A stretch of DNA of 64,000 nt from Sutcliffiella rhizosphaerae. Its GTDB lineage: Bacteria; Bacillota; Bacilli; Bacillales; Bacillaceae_I. Positions 52,596 through 62,225 of the stretch are shown here, piece by piece (position 1 is the first letter of the stretch; each line of letters begins with the position of its first letter). The notes below the pieces were generated by a model that made no database searches, was not told where the DNA came from, and saw only the letters and a list, made by a program, of their open reading frames with translations. Both the position numbers and the translations under genes were made by a program. The stretch spans positions 1 through 64,000 of the forward strand of contig NZ_CAKJTJ010000022.1 in assembly GCF_917563925.1 (NCBI RefSeq), given 5' to 3'.

Positions 52596-52850
52596 ACCTT
52601 TGGGTCTTCATCATCTTCATGATAACGGTTTTAGCTTTTACTGCTCAGGCTGTATGTTTTCAATCGCACTTATGAAGACCTTTTCCTCTCTCTAAGCAAT
52701 CACCCTTTGTGTCCTCATCGGCCTTATGAAGACCTTTTCCTCCCGAAGCAATCACCCTTTGTGTCCTCATCGACCTTATGAAGACCTTTTCTCCTCGAGA
52801 TCCACACCTTTTTTGTCTTCATTTCACCTATGAAGACAAATACCCTCCCA
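52596..52850 (+). repeat. 52-nt repeat family, about five units
   Basis: GTCTTCAT/GTCCTCAT starts at 52604, then about 52657 (degenerate), 52711, 52763 and 52815, a 52-53 base period. Units contain AAGCAATCACCCTTTGTGT, then the inverted repeat GTCYTCAT-N7-ATGAAGAC. The same family appears at 37.15 kb. Confidence 0.8.
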
Positions 52851-52880
52851 TCTTTGGAGCCAGGAATCAAAAAAAAAAAA

Positions 52881-53146
52881 GATAGCTCATCTTTATTAGA
52901 TGGGCTCAGTGTGTAGACAAAGGTACATTTTTATTTAAATCCATGCAATTCCCTTGTTGATCGTAGTGGAAGACGCGGAGACTCCTGCGGGAGGAAGGGA
53001 CATGGGAAACCCCACAGGGCGCAGCCCGAGGAGGTTCCCGGACCGCCCGCGGAAAGCGAAGCGTCTGCAATGAAGATCAACAGTTAAATCTAAAAATAAT
53101 TTGGGTTTGTCAACAGTCTGAGCTCATCTTTATTAGATGGGCTATC
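52881..53146. repeat. About 270-bp imperfect palindrome with GC-rich core
   Basis: Both ends carry the hairpin AGCTCATCT / AGATGGGCT (52884-52906 and 53121-53143). Moving inwards, GAGCTCAG/GGGCTCAG, TGT-GACAAA and TTATTT-AT parts also match as inverted copies, and the 126-bp GC-rich core is bounded by GTTGATC (52956) and GATCAAC (53075). The core (GACTCCTGCGGGAGGAAGGG, GAGGAGGTTCCCGGACCGCC) resembles the GC-rich dispersed repeat known in many Bacillaceae genomes. Confidence 0.7.
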
Positions 53147-53155
53147 TCCTATTCA

Positions 53156-54106
53156 TTATGCTGCCATTCGTTTCGGTCTGATCCCTCGTTTCGTAAATAG
53201 GCTATGAAGTAGCATTCCTATTATTATCGTTATCAGGCCAGTCACTGCTAATCCGCTCGGGAGTGGAGTGGAGAGAAGCAACACCTCACCTACTAGGACA
53301 AACAGGACTTGGGTCGATTGGGTTGCTTCGACGGAGGCTAGTTTTTCTTGGTTGTTTCGTACCATATCGGTAGCGACAAAGAATAGTGAGGTGGCGATAA
53401 CACCAGAACTGATTGCAACAATTAGTGTTTGGATCACTTGGTTTTGGGATGGCGGGCCGGCTGTTATGTATCCAGTAGCAGCGACAAGCAGCCAAACAGG
53501 AATAGTTGCAAGTGTCATTCCAAGCACACGTTGGAACGTGTCAAGCCTTCCGTTACATACCTCCATCATTTTCCGATTCCCTAATGGATATGCAAAAGCC
53601 GCAATAGCAACTGGCAATACACTGAGGAGCAACGTATGTGTCGATAGTGCTTCTCCATGCTGTGATTGTATTAATGCGACACCAGCAAAAATAATAAGGG
53701 AGAAGAAAAGGCCACGGACGGGGATTTTTTCTCGTACTTTGTTTCCCAGTTCTATTTTATAAAAGAATGGGGTTAGTAGGATTCCTGCAATGATGGTGAG
53801 CTGCCATGTACCTGCTACTAGCCAGCCTGGTCCATATCCGGTGGCAAAGGTGATGGGACCATAGAATAAAACAAAGCCGACAAAACTCCAGGTGAACCAA
53901 GGTGCTGGGTTTGTTTTCATCTCGAAGAAAAGCTGCTTTAGATTGCCTCTCCCCCAAACGATTAAGAGTAAAAATGGAACCATGAAGAAGAATCGGAGGG
54001 ATGAGCTCCAGAGCCAGCTACCACCCGATAGTTCCATGGATCGATTAAGGATAAAAGTTACGGCAAAGAACATAGATGCAAGGATGCCGATTAAGATAGC
54101 TTTCAT
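53156..54106 (-). CDS. Multidrug-resistance-efflux (EmrE/DMT) transporter
   Basis: About 316 aa with ten spans in two halves (MKAILIGILASMFFAVTFIL opening, GLAVTGLITIIIGMLLHSL closing), as in the PF13536-type DMT family. It probably exports a small molecule; the substrate is unknown. Start is ATG at 54106, or 54142 after AGGA. Confidence 0.75.
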   Translation of the reverse strand: MKAILIGILASMFFAVTFILNRSMELSGGSWLWSSSLRFFFMVPFLLLIVWGRGNLKQLFFEMKTNPAPWFTWSFVGFVLFYGPITFATGYGPGWLVAGTWQLTIIAGILLTPFFYKIELGNKVREKIPVRGLFFSLIIFAGVALIQSQHGEALSTHTLLLSVLPVAIAAFAYPLGNRKMMEVCNGRLDTFQRVLGMTLATIPVWLLVAATGYITAGPPSQNQVIQTLIVAISSGVIATSLFFVATDMVRNNQEKLASVEATQSTQVLFVLVGEVLLLSTPLPSGLAVTGLITIIIGMLLHSLFTKRGIRPKRMAA

Positions 54107-54191
54107 GGAACAAACACCTGACTCTCTGTTATTTTTCATCATTATATTCCTAACAGGTCACATAAAACCATCAATATGCTCGCTAAGGAGG

Positions 54192-55259
54192 CTATCTGTC
54201 ACTACCATAAACGTCTTCTTCCAGATGAAACCCATCAGCTATAATCGTGTGATCAATATTCGTTATATCGACTGCAATTGGTGACAGCAGGACAGATGGG
54301 ACTTCTATTTTGCCATTGTTGATTTTTCGATTTGTATCAATGTATTCTCCTTTTGCCATTTTTACTGCAAGGCGGGCAGCTTCTTCAGCAAGGGTTGGGA
54401 TGGGTTTATAGACAGTCATCGTTTGTGTTCCTTCTACTATTCTTTGAGCTGCAGCAAGCTCAGCGTCCTGTCCCGCAACGGGAATGACAGCAGCAAGTAC
54501 AGATTCAGTTATAACTTGGATTGCCATTCCTGCGGTTGCATCGTTTGCAGCTATGACAGCGTCAATATTATTGTTGTTTGCGTTTAACGCTTCTTGCATG
54601 TTCATATACGCATTGGTTGGCACCCAATTTTTTGTCCATTGATCATAAACAACGGTAATATCTCCTTTTTCAATAAATGGCTGAAGGACATTGAATACAC
54701 CTTGTTTTAGGAGGTGGGCATTGTAGTCTGTTGCTGCTCCTCCAATGTAGACGTATCTTCCTTTTGGAACGAGCTTCGTAATCGCTTCTGCTTGAAGTTC
54801 GCCAATCCGGATATTATCAAAAGAAATATAAAGATCTATATCAGCATTTTTGATTAAACGGTCATAGGAAAGAACCTTGATTCCAGCAAGATGTGCTTTT
54901 TTTACAATAGTAGCTGATGCTTCAGCATTATGTGGTACCACCACTAACAAATCAATTCCCTGGCTTATTAATGATTCTGCCTGAAGAACCTGTAGAGCGT
55001 CATCACCATTCGCTGCCATAATTTCCACTTCTGCACCGAGACTTTCCACAGCTGCTTTGAAAAGATCTCGATCACGTAACCATCGTTCTTCTTCTAGGGT
55101 ATCCATTGAAAAACCTATTTTTATTTTTTCATCAGGCACAGGAGTTATATCTTCTTGTTCTTTTGTTTTTTCTTTCGGTTGCACAGTAGCTGCATTCTCG
55201 CAGGCTGATAAAAGAAGAACTATCCCTATGATTAGAATGCTACGTATTTTTATGCTCAT
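54192..55259 (-). CDS. Second XylF-like sugar-binding lipoprotein
   Basis: A 355-aa lipoprotein (LLLSAC) of the periplasmic-binding-protein type 1 sugar group. IKIGFSMDTLEEERWLRDRD, VVVPHNAEASATIVKKA and SYDRLIKNADIDLYISFDN strongly parallel the main binding protein at 62226. It starts inside the end of the yesN-like gene. It could deliver sugar to the sensor kinase or widen ABC uptake. Confidence 0.85.
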   Translation of the reverse strand: MSIKIRSILIIGIVLLLSACENAATVQPKEKTKEQEDITPVPDEKIKIGFSMDTLEEERWLRDRDLFKAAVESLGAEVEIMAANGDDALQVLQAESLISQGIDLLVVVPHNAEASATIVKKAHLAGIKVLSYDRLIKNADIDLYISFDNIRIGELQAEAITKLVPKGRYVYIGGAATDYNAHLLKQGVFNVLQPFIEKGDITVVYDQWTKNWVPTNAYMNMQEALNANNNNIDAVIAANDATAGMAIQVITESVLAAVIPVAGQDAELAAAQRIVEGTQTMTVYKPIPTLAEEAARLAVKMAKGEYIDTNRKINNGKIEVPSVLLSPIAVDITNIDHTIIADGFHLEEDVYGSDR

Positions 55260-56802
55260 AAGACAGCTTCTCCTTTTGATTTTGCAATGTTTTCCTGTAT
55301 TCCTTTGGCGAGGTGGTTGTTACCTTTTTAAATACTTTACTAAAGTAATTTGGGTCATGATAACCAACTTCAAACGTGATTTCTTTAATGCTTTTTTCTG
55401 TATCCGCTAAAAGGTGCTTTGCTTTTTCTATCCTGCACTCTGTTAAAAAGTCTATATAGTTGATGCCCTGCTTTTCTTTAAACATTTTACTAATATATAT
55501 AGGACTGAGCCCTACCTTTCTTGCAAGTGAATCGAGCGAAATGTCTTGGTCTGAATTCTCTTTGATAAATTGTTTGATCTTTTGAAACGTATCTGCTTCC
55601 AATCTATTAACATAAAGCAGATAGGATTCTCTCAACGTATACAAGAGTTTTTCTGTTTCTGTGCGTAAGTGGCGGTAATCTATTGGTTGTATCGTATATA
55701 TTGGAGTTAGGGTTTCCGCCCCCATTTCAGTCATGATTCTGGAAGCCAACCACAACATTTCTAATATTCGCTGTTGGCTATAGACGAGGGCATCCCCTTC
55801 TTTTTCGTAATATGCTAATTGCTGCATTACTTTTTCCTTTAACTGCTCCCATTGTCCACTTCTAATAAGCTCCACAAACTCTTTTTCTTTTAAGAACATA
55901 CTCTCACTATTTTCATGGCTCGAGAGGAGGTCTTTATAGAATCGATATTTTGATTGTGATTGTGTATTCACCGCCGCTACCATAGCTTCTTGATAGGATT
56001 TACGTACCTGGCTGAAGGAACGGCATGTTTGTCCGATTCCAATAAACCATTTTAATTCTTGACTTGTTTTTCTAATAGAGATAAGTTCTCTTGCGAGTAT
56101 ACTTGCTTGTGTACGATAAGTCACAGTAGTTTGTCTGAATACAATAATAGGTATTAGATTTCCGTACAAGGCTCCTACCCAACCACTCTTTTGGCTCCTT
56201 ACTTTTTCTTTAATCGAAAAATAATGCTGTTCTGCCTTCTCAGGTAAAAGCAACACCATCACAAACATCTCATCTGTTGACGGGATATCGAGCATATGCA
56301 TTAGCATATCAACGTGAACTTCATGTACATGGTCGAATAATAGCTGGGTTACAACATCGGTTTCCACTAGAGTCAGTGCTTTTTGCAGCGCTTCTTGTTG
56401 TAGTAAGGATTTTTTCTTTTGGTCTTGTTCTTCTTCTATCTGCTTCAATACCTTTCCAACAGTTTCAACGATTTCACTCGCTTTACTTGGCTTTAATATA
56501 TAATCTTTCACACCCAGTTTGATAGCTGCCTTCATATATGAAAAAGTATCGAATGCTGTTACCATAATAAATTTAGTAGAAGGTAAATCATTTGCAATTT
56601 TTTCTACTGCTTCGAGTCCATTCATCCCTGGCATTTTTATGTCCATTAATATCAAATTTGGTTTAAAGCTCTGTGCTAACTCTACTGCCAATTTTCCATT
56701 TTTGGCTTGCTGAATGATGAGGGAAGGGAAATTCTTCGTTAATATGGCTTCCATTCCTTGTCGTTCCATCTGTTCATCATCCACAATGAGAAGTTTAATC
56801 AT
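55240..56802 (-). CDS. YesN-type response regulator (REC + AraC)
   Basis: About 520 aa. Receiver with LLIVDDEQMERQGMEAIL, phosphoacceptor Asp in LILMDIKMPGMNGLEAV and Lys in ILKPSKASE; a middle helical region; C-terminal AraC domain with two helix-turn-helix parts (SLDSLARKVGLSPIYISKMFKE and YHDPNYFSKVFKK). ATG at 56802 has GGAG nine bases before. Its kinase is the upstream gene. Target is most likely the xylFGH operon. Confidence 0.92.
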   Translation of the reverse strand: MIKLLIVDDEQMERQGMEAILTKNFPSLIIQQAKNGKLAVELAQSFKPNLILMDIKMPGMNGLEAVEKIANDLPSTKFIMVTAFDTFSYMKAAIKLGVKDYILKPSKASEIVETVGKVLKQIEEEQDQKKKSLLQQEALQKALTLVETDVVTQLLFDHVHEVHVDMLMHMLDIPSTDEMFVMVLLLPEKAEQHYFSIKEKVRSQKSGWVGALYGNLIPIIVFRQTTVTYRTQASILARELISIRKTSQELKWFIGIGQTCRSFSQVRKSYQEAMVAAVNTQSQSKYRFYKDLLSSHENSESMFLKEKEFVELIRSGQWEQLKEKVMQQLAYYEKEGDALVYSQQRILEMLWLASRIMTEMGAETLTPIYTIQPIDYRHLRTETEKLLYTLRESYLLYVNRLEADTFQKIKQFIKENSDQDISLDSLARKVGLSPIYISKMFKEKQGINYIDFLTECRIEKAKHLLADTEKSIKEITFEVGYHDPNYFSKVFKKVTTTSPKEYRKTLQNQKEKLSYEHKNT

Positions 56803-58243
56803 GTGTTTCAACTCCTTCTCTTTTTATTTTTAGCTTGATTCTTGTACCACTTCCTAACTCACTTTCAATCTCCATTACATCTTCATATCCATAAAATAAC
56901 CGCAATCGTTTAATTACGTTGATAAATCCAATTCCAGTTGAATGTCCTTCAATTTGTTGAGGTGTATCTTCATTTAGAATTCTCCTTATTTTTTCATCTG
57001 ACATACCCTCTCCATCATCTTCAATTTCAATGTGTACGACATTATTCACTTCCTTGACACGAAACCAGATTGTCCCCCCATCCTCTTTTGGTTCAACCGC
57101 GTGGATAACCGCATTCTCAATAATCGGTTGTAGGGATAGAGCTGGTATTTTCACATCAAGGCAAGCTTCATCAATTTCCGTAATGAGCAATAGCCGATCT
57201 GTAAACCTCGCCTTTTGAATCGCCATGTATTGCTGCATCACATTATATTCATCCTCCAGCGTCACAGAACGATCTTGGCGTTTGAGGTTATAGCGAAGGA
57301 TACTCGCTACACTTACTAGCAAGTCACTTGTTTCCTCAGAACCTTCCAAATATGCTTTTTTCGAAAGCGTATTTAACGTATTAAATAAGAAGTGTGGATT
57401 GATTTGGGATTGAAGACTGCGAAATTGGCTTTCTTGCAGAAGAAGTTTACTTTCTTGCAGCTCCCGTTCCAATGCTGCCTTTTGTTTAATTTCAGAAATT
57501 AAGTTATTAATATTTATGCGCATCCGGTCAAATGTTTTTGCCAAAAATGCGATTTCATCGTTCGCTTCAACCTTTACCTGTTGCTCGAAATTCCCTTTTG
57601 AAAGTGTGTTAGCCGCCTTCGTCAATTGAAAGATTGGCTTTGTAATAGTTAAGGAGAACCAATAGGAACCAATTAATAATATACAGGTTATCAACAATAA
57701 CACCCAGATACCTAATTTTAAAACTTCCTCAGATTGCTCCATAATCCCTCTATAAAACAAGTTGTACGTATTTAGTTCTTTATCTAATAAGGTAAGGGTC
57801 ATCTTGGATATATATGTAGATGTTCGATTTGCCTCAGAAAACTCGTGTGCTGCTGATTCGGAATCTCTTTCCATTTGAAACATAATTAAGCGATCTGTTG
57901 TTTCTACTAAACTATCAATTAAGTGAAGATAATTAGTGAGCGTAAAATCATTATCCTTATTGCGTAAGTGATATACACCATACTTTGCCTGTTGAACCTT
58001 TTCCTTACTGTTCTGAAGCAGGGTCAGATTTTGCAGAGTAGGTTCTATCATATAATTGTTTAAATCTGTTACTACTTGCTGACTTTTTTTAGTAACTTCA
58101 TTCATACTCAAATATCGCTGTAGAATATCATTATATTGGTTGTGCGTTTTATAGTTATAATAGGTTAATGCTAACCAAATAGCTGACATAATTACTAAAA
58201 CAACCGTGGTAAGGGTAAGGATTTTTTTCTGAATATTTGTCAT
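56795..58243 (-). CDS. LytS/YesM-type sensor histidine kinase
   Basis: A 482-aa kinase: spans at about 7-29 and 172-195 with an extracytoplasmic part of about 140 residues between them, HAMP, then the His_kinase domain (QSQINPHFLFNTLNTLSKKA) and HATPase (GGTIWFRV, IEDDGEGMSDEK, STGIGFINVIKRL). It overlaps the binding-protein gene upstream by four bases, which supports a complex with that protein. Confidence 0.92.
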   Translation of the reverse strand: MTNIQKKILTLTTVVLVIMSAIWLALTYYNYKTHNQYNDILQRYLSMNEVTKKSQQVVTDLNNYMIEPTLQNLTLLQNSKEKVQQAKYGVYHLRNKDNDFTLTNYLHLIDSLVETTDRLIMFQMERDSESAAHEFSEANRTSTYISKMTLTLLDKELNTYNLFYRGIMEQSEEVLKLGIWVLLLITCILLIGSYWFSLTITKPIFQLTKAANTLSKGNFEQQVKVEANDEIAFLAKTFDRMRININNLISEIKQKAALERELQESKLLLQESQFRSLQSQINPHFLFNTLNTLSKKAYLEGSEETSDLLVSVASILRYNLKRQDRSVTLEDEYNVMQQYMAIQKARFTDRLLLITEIDEACLDVKIPALSLQPIIENAVIHAVEPKEDGGTIWFRVKEVNNVVHIEIEDDGEGMSDEKIRRILNEDTPQQIEGHSTGIGFINVIKRLRLFYGYEDVMEIESELGSGTRIKLKIKREGVETHD

Positions 58244-59214
58244 GGTTGGTTCTCCGATTTCAACGTATTCAGCTTTGTAAAATATCCGTCTTTTTCAAGT
58301 GGTACTGTCTCTCCTTCCAACCACTCTTTCAGTAGCCGGACGCTCCACTCTCCCATTTTTTCTGGCTCTTGTTCAATAATGCCATCCACTTTACCCTGAG
58401 CTAGCAATGCTAATGATTCTGGACCATCGTCAAAGGAATATATGTGATAAGGCTCCACTTGAGAGCGCTTACTTATTTCTGCTAACATAGGTCCTAAGTG
58501 ATTAGCGTTGATCGCAATGAACGAATCAGCATCAGGTACTTTATTCAAAACATCCTGAGTAGTGATTATCACTTGCTCCCTAGAATCCACTGTTTCCGCA
58601 TCAATCATTTCAATATTGTGATAATATTTTAATACATCTCTTATTCCTTTCATTCGTTCCCTTTGATAGAATTCTTGACTTTGGTCATACATTAATACAA
58701 TTTTTCCTTCTCTTCCCATCTCATGTAGAAGTTCTCTTGCAATCATTTTACCTGCTTCGTATTGGTTAGAACCAACATACGTCCTTCGCAAGCTTTCAAC
58801 CATTGGGACATCATTAGCAACCGTAATGATGGGAATTCCGTGAAAGGATGCTTTTACTTTAGTTAATTCTTTAAGCTCAGGAATATCAAGCCCTTGAATG
58901 ATAATCCCATCCACTTTTGATTGTATGGCAACATCTATATTTTTCAGGAAATCTTCTTGGTTTTTTCCATATGTCCCCCATATCTCTATGCTTATCCCTA
59001 ACTCTTCAGCTTGCTTTTTAGCACCTTTGGCGACCTTATCCCAAAAAGGGGTTTGCATGTCCTGAGTTATCAATACTATTCTGTAACGATCCTGACCCTC
59101 ACTCAATGCTTCCGGAAACTGGCCATCTGCCACCATAATCCTCTTTGCAGACAAAAAAGTAAGATGACAAAGCACCACTACAATACAACACACCATAACT
59201 CCAATCTTCCGCAC
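58240..59214 (-). CDS. XylFII-like sugar-binding protein for sensing
   Basis: A 324-aa binding protein with an N-terminal hydrophobic anchor (VMVCCIVVVLCHLTFLSA) and the type 1 fold (YRIVLITQDMQTPFWDKVAKGA, DGIIIQGLDIPEL, PIITVANDVPMVESLRRTYV, DGIIEQEPEKMGEW). It is coupled to the kinase gene and not to the ABC genes. In clostridia the XylFII-LytS pair works this way to perceive D-xylose. The sugar here is uncertain; galactose- or ribose-like sugars are also possible. GTG start after GGGAG. Confidence 0.8.
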   Translation of the reverse strand: MRKIGVMVCCIVVVLCHLTFLSAKRIMVADGQFPEALSEGQDRYRIVLITQDMQTPFWDKVAKGAKKQAEELGISIEIWGTYGKNQEDFLKNIDVAIQSKVDGIIIQGLDIPELKELTKVKASFHGIPIITVANDVPMVESLRRTYVGSNQYEAGKMIARELLHEMGREGKIVLMYDQSQEFYQRERMKGIRDVLKYYHNIEMIDAETVDSREQVIITTQDVLNKVPDADSFIAINANHLGPMLAEISKRSQVEPYHIYSFDDGPESLALLAQGKVDGIIEQEPEKMGEWSVRLLKEWLEGETVPLEKDGYFTKLNTLKSENQP

Positions 59215-59409
59215 ACAAACTCCCTCTCTTCTCCTAAAACTTTCTTAAACAGTTTTTTGTTATATTTTAGCATAGGTGGTAACGGGGAGTTTCCTCTATT
59301 TCCAAATGTCACCATACTCTACCATCCCAGATTAGCAAAAGGCGCTTCAGTGTGAAGGTTGATTATAGAATCGACTAATGGCCTTAAGGGGTAATAAGAG
59401 CGTGCATAA

Positions 59410-59440
59410 AACAAAACCAGACTCCGAAGAATCTGGCTCT
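59410..59440 (-). terminator. Terminator of the xylFGH operon
   Basis: Minus-strand stem CCAGA-TTCTTCGGAG-TCTGG followed by TTTTGTTTT, just after the permease stop, separating the transporter operon from the regulatory genes. Confidence 0.7.
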
Positions 59441-59442
59441 AT

Positions 59443-60615
59443 CTACCTCTTTTTCCGTGTCAACACATCAAAAATTACCGCTCCAGCTAATACTCCTCCA
59501 CGAATCATATATTGATAGGAGATACCAACACCCAATAAATTCATTCCATTTGTAAGAGAAGCCATTACGACAGCCCCGATGATCGCACCGGTTACTTTCC
59601 CAACACCACCAGCAGATGACACCCCACCAACATAAGCTGCTGCAATTGCATCTAGTTCAAATAATGTTCCAGCAGTTGTTGTTGCTGACTGGAGGCGAGC
59701 GGTAAATAGGATACCAGATAACGCCGCAAGCATGCCCATAGAGCCAAATACAATATACGTAATTTTCTTGACGTTAATTCCGCTTAGATGTGCGGCTTCA
59801 GGATTACTTCCAACTGCATAAACATGGCGACCAAGCACTGTTTTCATCGTCAGGAAATGATAGATTATCACGACAAGTAAGATAATAATAACAGTCCAAG
59901 AGAAACCATTATATCCTGCAAGAATCCATGTAACATAACCGATGATTGCTGATACAAAAACTAACTTCAGTGCAAAGATTGGTTTTGACACTACTTCAAA
60001 ATCATACTTAATTTTATTTCGACGTGTGGAGATTTCACTATAAATATATAGCAATATACCAACAAGTCCTACAAGGAGCGACAAAAGATGAAGTCCACTA
60101 ACTTCTAATAAGGAAGGAATATAGCCGTTTCCAATTGCATTAAATTTTTCATCTTGAATGATGATTGTTCCTGTTTTTTCTGTAACTTGCAGCAAGGCAC
60201 CGCGAAAAATTAACATGCCAGCTAGCGTTGCTACGAAGGAAGGAATTCCAATTTGTGCAATTAGTACTCCATTAAACAAGCCAACTGCTGCACCTAAAAG
60301 AAGAATAATTGGTATGGTCAACCACACAGATACTCCTGCCTGTGTTAATAAAATGGCTGCAATTGCTCCTAAAAACCCAGCTGCATATCCAACAGAAAGA
60401 TCGATATGACGTATCACTATTACTAGAGTCATCCCAACTGCAAGCACTGCGATATAGCCCGCAGAATCTAAGAGATTGCTAATGTTTCTTGACGACATGA
60501 ACAAGCCGTCCGTTAAAAAAGTAAAAGTAAGAATAATAACAAATAATGCTATATACATACCGTAATCACGGATGTTTTCATGTATTAACGTTTTTGCTTC
60601 ATGTAGCACGCTCAT
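59443..60615 (-). CDS. xylH: Sugar ABC transporter permease
   Basis: A 390-aa permease with about ten spans of the BPD_transp_2/XylH/GguB group. ISNLLDSAGYIAVLAVGMTLVIV, GGIDLS-equivalent IRHIDLSVGYAAGF and GVGKVTGAIIGAVVMASLTNGM are typical. It forms the channel with the ATPase at 60630 and the lipoprotein at 62226. AAGGAGAC before the ATG. Confidence 0.9.
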   Translation of the reverse strand: MSVLHEAKTLIHENIRDYGMYIALFVIILTFTFLTDGLFMSSRNISNLLDSAGYIAVLAVGMTLVIVIRHIDLSVGYAAGFLGAIAAILLTQAGVSVWLTIPIILLLGAAVGLFNGVLIAQIGIPSFVATLAGMLIFRGALLQVTEKTGTIIIQDEKFNAIGNGYIPSLLEVSGLHLLSLLVGLVGILLYIYSEISTRRNKIKYDFEVVSKPIFALKLVFVSAIIGYVTWILAGYNGFSWTVIIILLVVIIYHFLTMKTVLGRHVYAVGSNPEAAHLSGINVKKITYIVFGSMGMLAALSGILFTARLQSATTTAGTLFELDAIAAAYVGGVSSAGGVGKVTGAIIGAVVMASLTNGMNLLGVGISYQYMIRGGVLAGAVIFDVLTRKKR

Positions 60616-60629
60616 GTCTCCTTAACCCC

Positions 60630-62150
60630 CTATTGCGTTGCAAGTTCCATTATTTTTTCTTGGGAAGCCTCTTCAATCGAAAGTTCCCCTTTAATTTGAC
60701 CTTGCGCCATGACATAAACCCTGTTGCTCATTCCGAGAACCTCTCCCAACTCTGAAGAGATCATTACAATGCTTAATCCTGCTTCAATTAGTTTATTCAT
60801 CACGGTATAAATCTCAAATTTAGCCCCTACATCAATACCGCGGGTAGGTTCATCCAAAATTAACAGCTTCGGTCCGACAAATAACCATTTCCCAATCGAT
60901 ACTTTTTGCTGATTTCCACCACTCAGATTTCCTACTAACTGTTCAAGTGAAGAAGCTTTTATATGAAGAGAATCCTTATATTGTTCGCCAACTTTAATCT
61001 CTTCATTGACATTGATGACTCCCTTATCAGAAATACCTTTAAGGTTAGCTGCAGATATATTGCTCTTTATATCCTGTAAAAGAAACAAGCCATCATCTTT
61101 ACGGTCTTCTGTCACATAGGCGATTCCTGCTTTAATAGCATCCTTTGTATGTTTAAGATTAGTAATGCTGTCATTCCACACGAGATCCCCTTCAAGCTTG
61201 TAGGATTTCGCATTTCCAAAAATACTGAGGGCCAATTCTGTTCTTCCAGATCCCATTAAACCAGCGATCCCGACGATTTCCCCTTTTTTCACATGAAGAT
61301 TTACGTTTTTCACTACCTGTCTACCAAGCTGTGGATCATAGGCGGACCAGTCATGAAGCTCCAAGATTTTTTCCCCGTGCTTTTTGTGCACTCTCTTTGG
61401 ATAGATATCTTCAATTTCTCTGCCGACCATGTTCTTAATGATCGTGCTCTCCGAAATCACTTCTTTTTTTGCATCAAGGGTACATATTGTTTTTCCATCA
61501 CGGATGACGGTAGCTTTGTCTGCAATACTAATTACTTCTTTTAGCTTGTGGGAAATCATGATACATGTAATTCCTTGTTTTTTTAATTCTTTCAAAAGGA
61601 GGAGAAGATTTTCACTGTCATCCTCATTTAATGCAGCTGTTGGTTCATCTAATATTAGTAGCTTGACCTCTTTACTTAAGGCTTTCGCAATTTCCACTAG
61701 CTGTCTTTTCCCGACACTGAGATCTTTCACAAGAGTGTCTGGGTTCACTTCAAGGTTTACTTTCTTTAATAGTTTTTTTGCTTCGACAATCGTCTTGTTC
61801 CAATCAATAAATCCACCTTGCTTTATCTCGTTACCTGCAAAGATATTTTCATAGACTGTGAGATCAGGGAACAATGCAAGCTCCTGATAGATGATGGCGA
61901 TACCGGCATTTACACTGTCACTGATTTTGTTAAATTGCTGAACTTCCCCTTCAAACACAATGTCCCCTGTGTACGTTCCATAAGGATATACGCCGCTCAG
62001 CACTTTCATCAGCGTGGATTTTCCTGCTCCATTCTCTCCAATTAAGCAATGGATCTCCCCTTCTTCCACTTTGAAATTCACATCGCTTAGTGCCTTGACC
62101 CCTGTAAATTCCTTAGAGATATCATTCATCTCTAATATATATTTGTTCAT
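60630..62150 (-). CDS. xylG: Sugar ABC transporter ATPase (two ABC domains)
   Basis: A 506-aa tandem ATPase. First domain: Walker A GENGAGKST, signature LSVGKRQLVEIA, Walker B LLILDEPTAAL. Second domain: GLMGSGRTELA (degenerate Walker A), LSGGNQQKVSIGKWL, LLILDEPTRGIDVG. It is the XylG/GguA/MglA type that energises monosaccharide import. GGGGGG upstream of ATG. Confidence 0.92.
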   Translation of the reverse strand: MNKYILEMNDISKEFTGVKALSDVNFKVEEGEIHCLIGENGAGKSTLMKVLSGVYPYGTYTGDIVFEGEVQQFNKISDSVNAGIAIIYQELALFPDLTVYENIFAGNEIKQGGFIDWNKTIVEAKKLLKKVNLEVNPDTLVKDLSVGKRQLVEIAKALSKEVKLLILDEPTAALNEDDSENLLLLLKELKKQGITCIMISHKLKEVISIADKATVIRDGKTICTLDAKKEVISESTIIKNMVGREIEDIYPKRVHKKHGEKILELHDWSAYDPQLGRQVVKNVNLHVKKGEIVGIAGLMGSGRTELALSIFGNAKSYKLEGDLVWNDSITNLKHTKDAIKAGIAYVTEDRKDDGLFLLQDIKSNISAANLKGISDKGVINVNEEIKVGEQYKDSLHIKASSLEQLVGNLSGGNQQKVSIGKWLFVGPKLLILDEPTRGIDVGAKFEIYTVMNKLIEAGLSIVMISSELGEVLGMSNRVYVMAQGQIKGELSIEEASQEKIMELATQ

Positions 62151-62173
62151 CCTTTACCCCCCTTTAACAAAAC

Positions 62174-62203
62174 CAATGACAAGACGGAAGGTGACAGTCA
62201 TTG
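62174..62203 (-). promoter_or_regulatory. Intercistronic hairpin between binding protein and ATPase genes
   Basis: CAATGAC / GTCATTG form a 7-bp stem with a 16-base loop between the xylF and xylG genes. It lacks a T run; such hairpins usually stabilise the upstream message and give more binding protein than ATPase. Confidence 0.45.
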
Positions 62204-62225
62204 CCACCATTCCACAATTAGCTTT

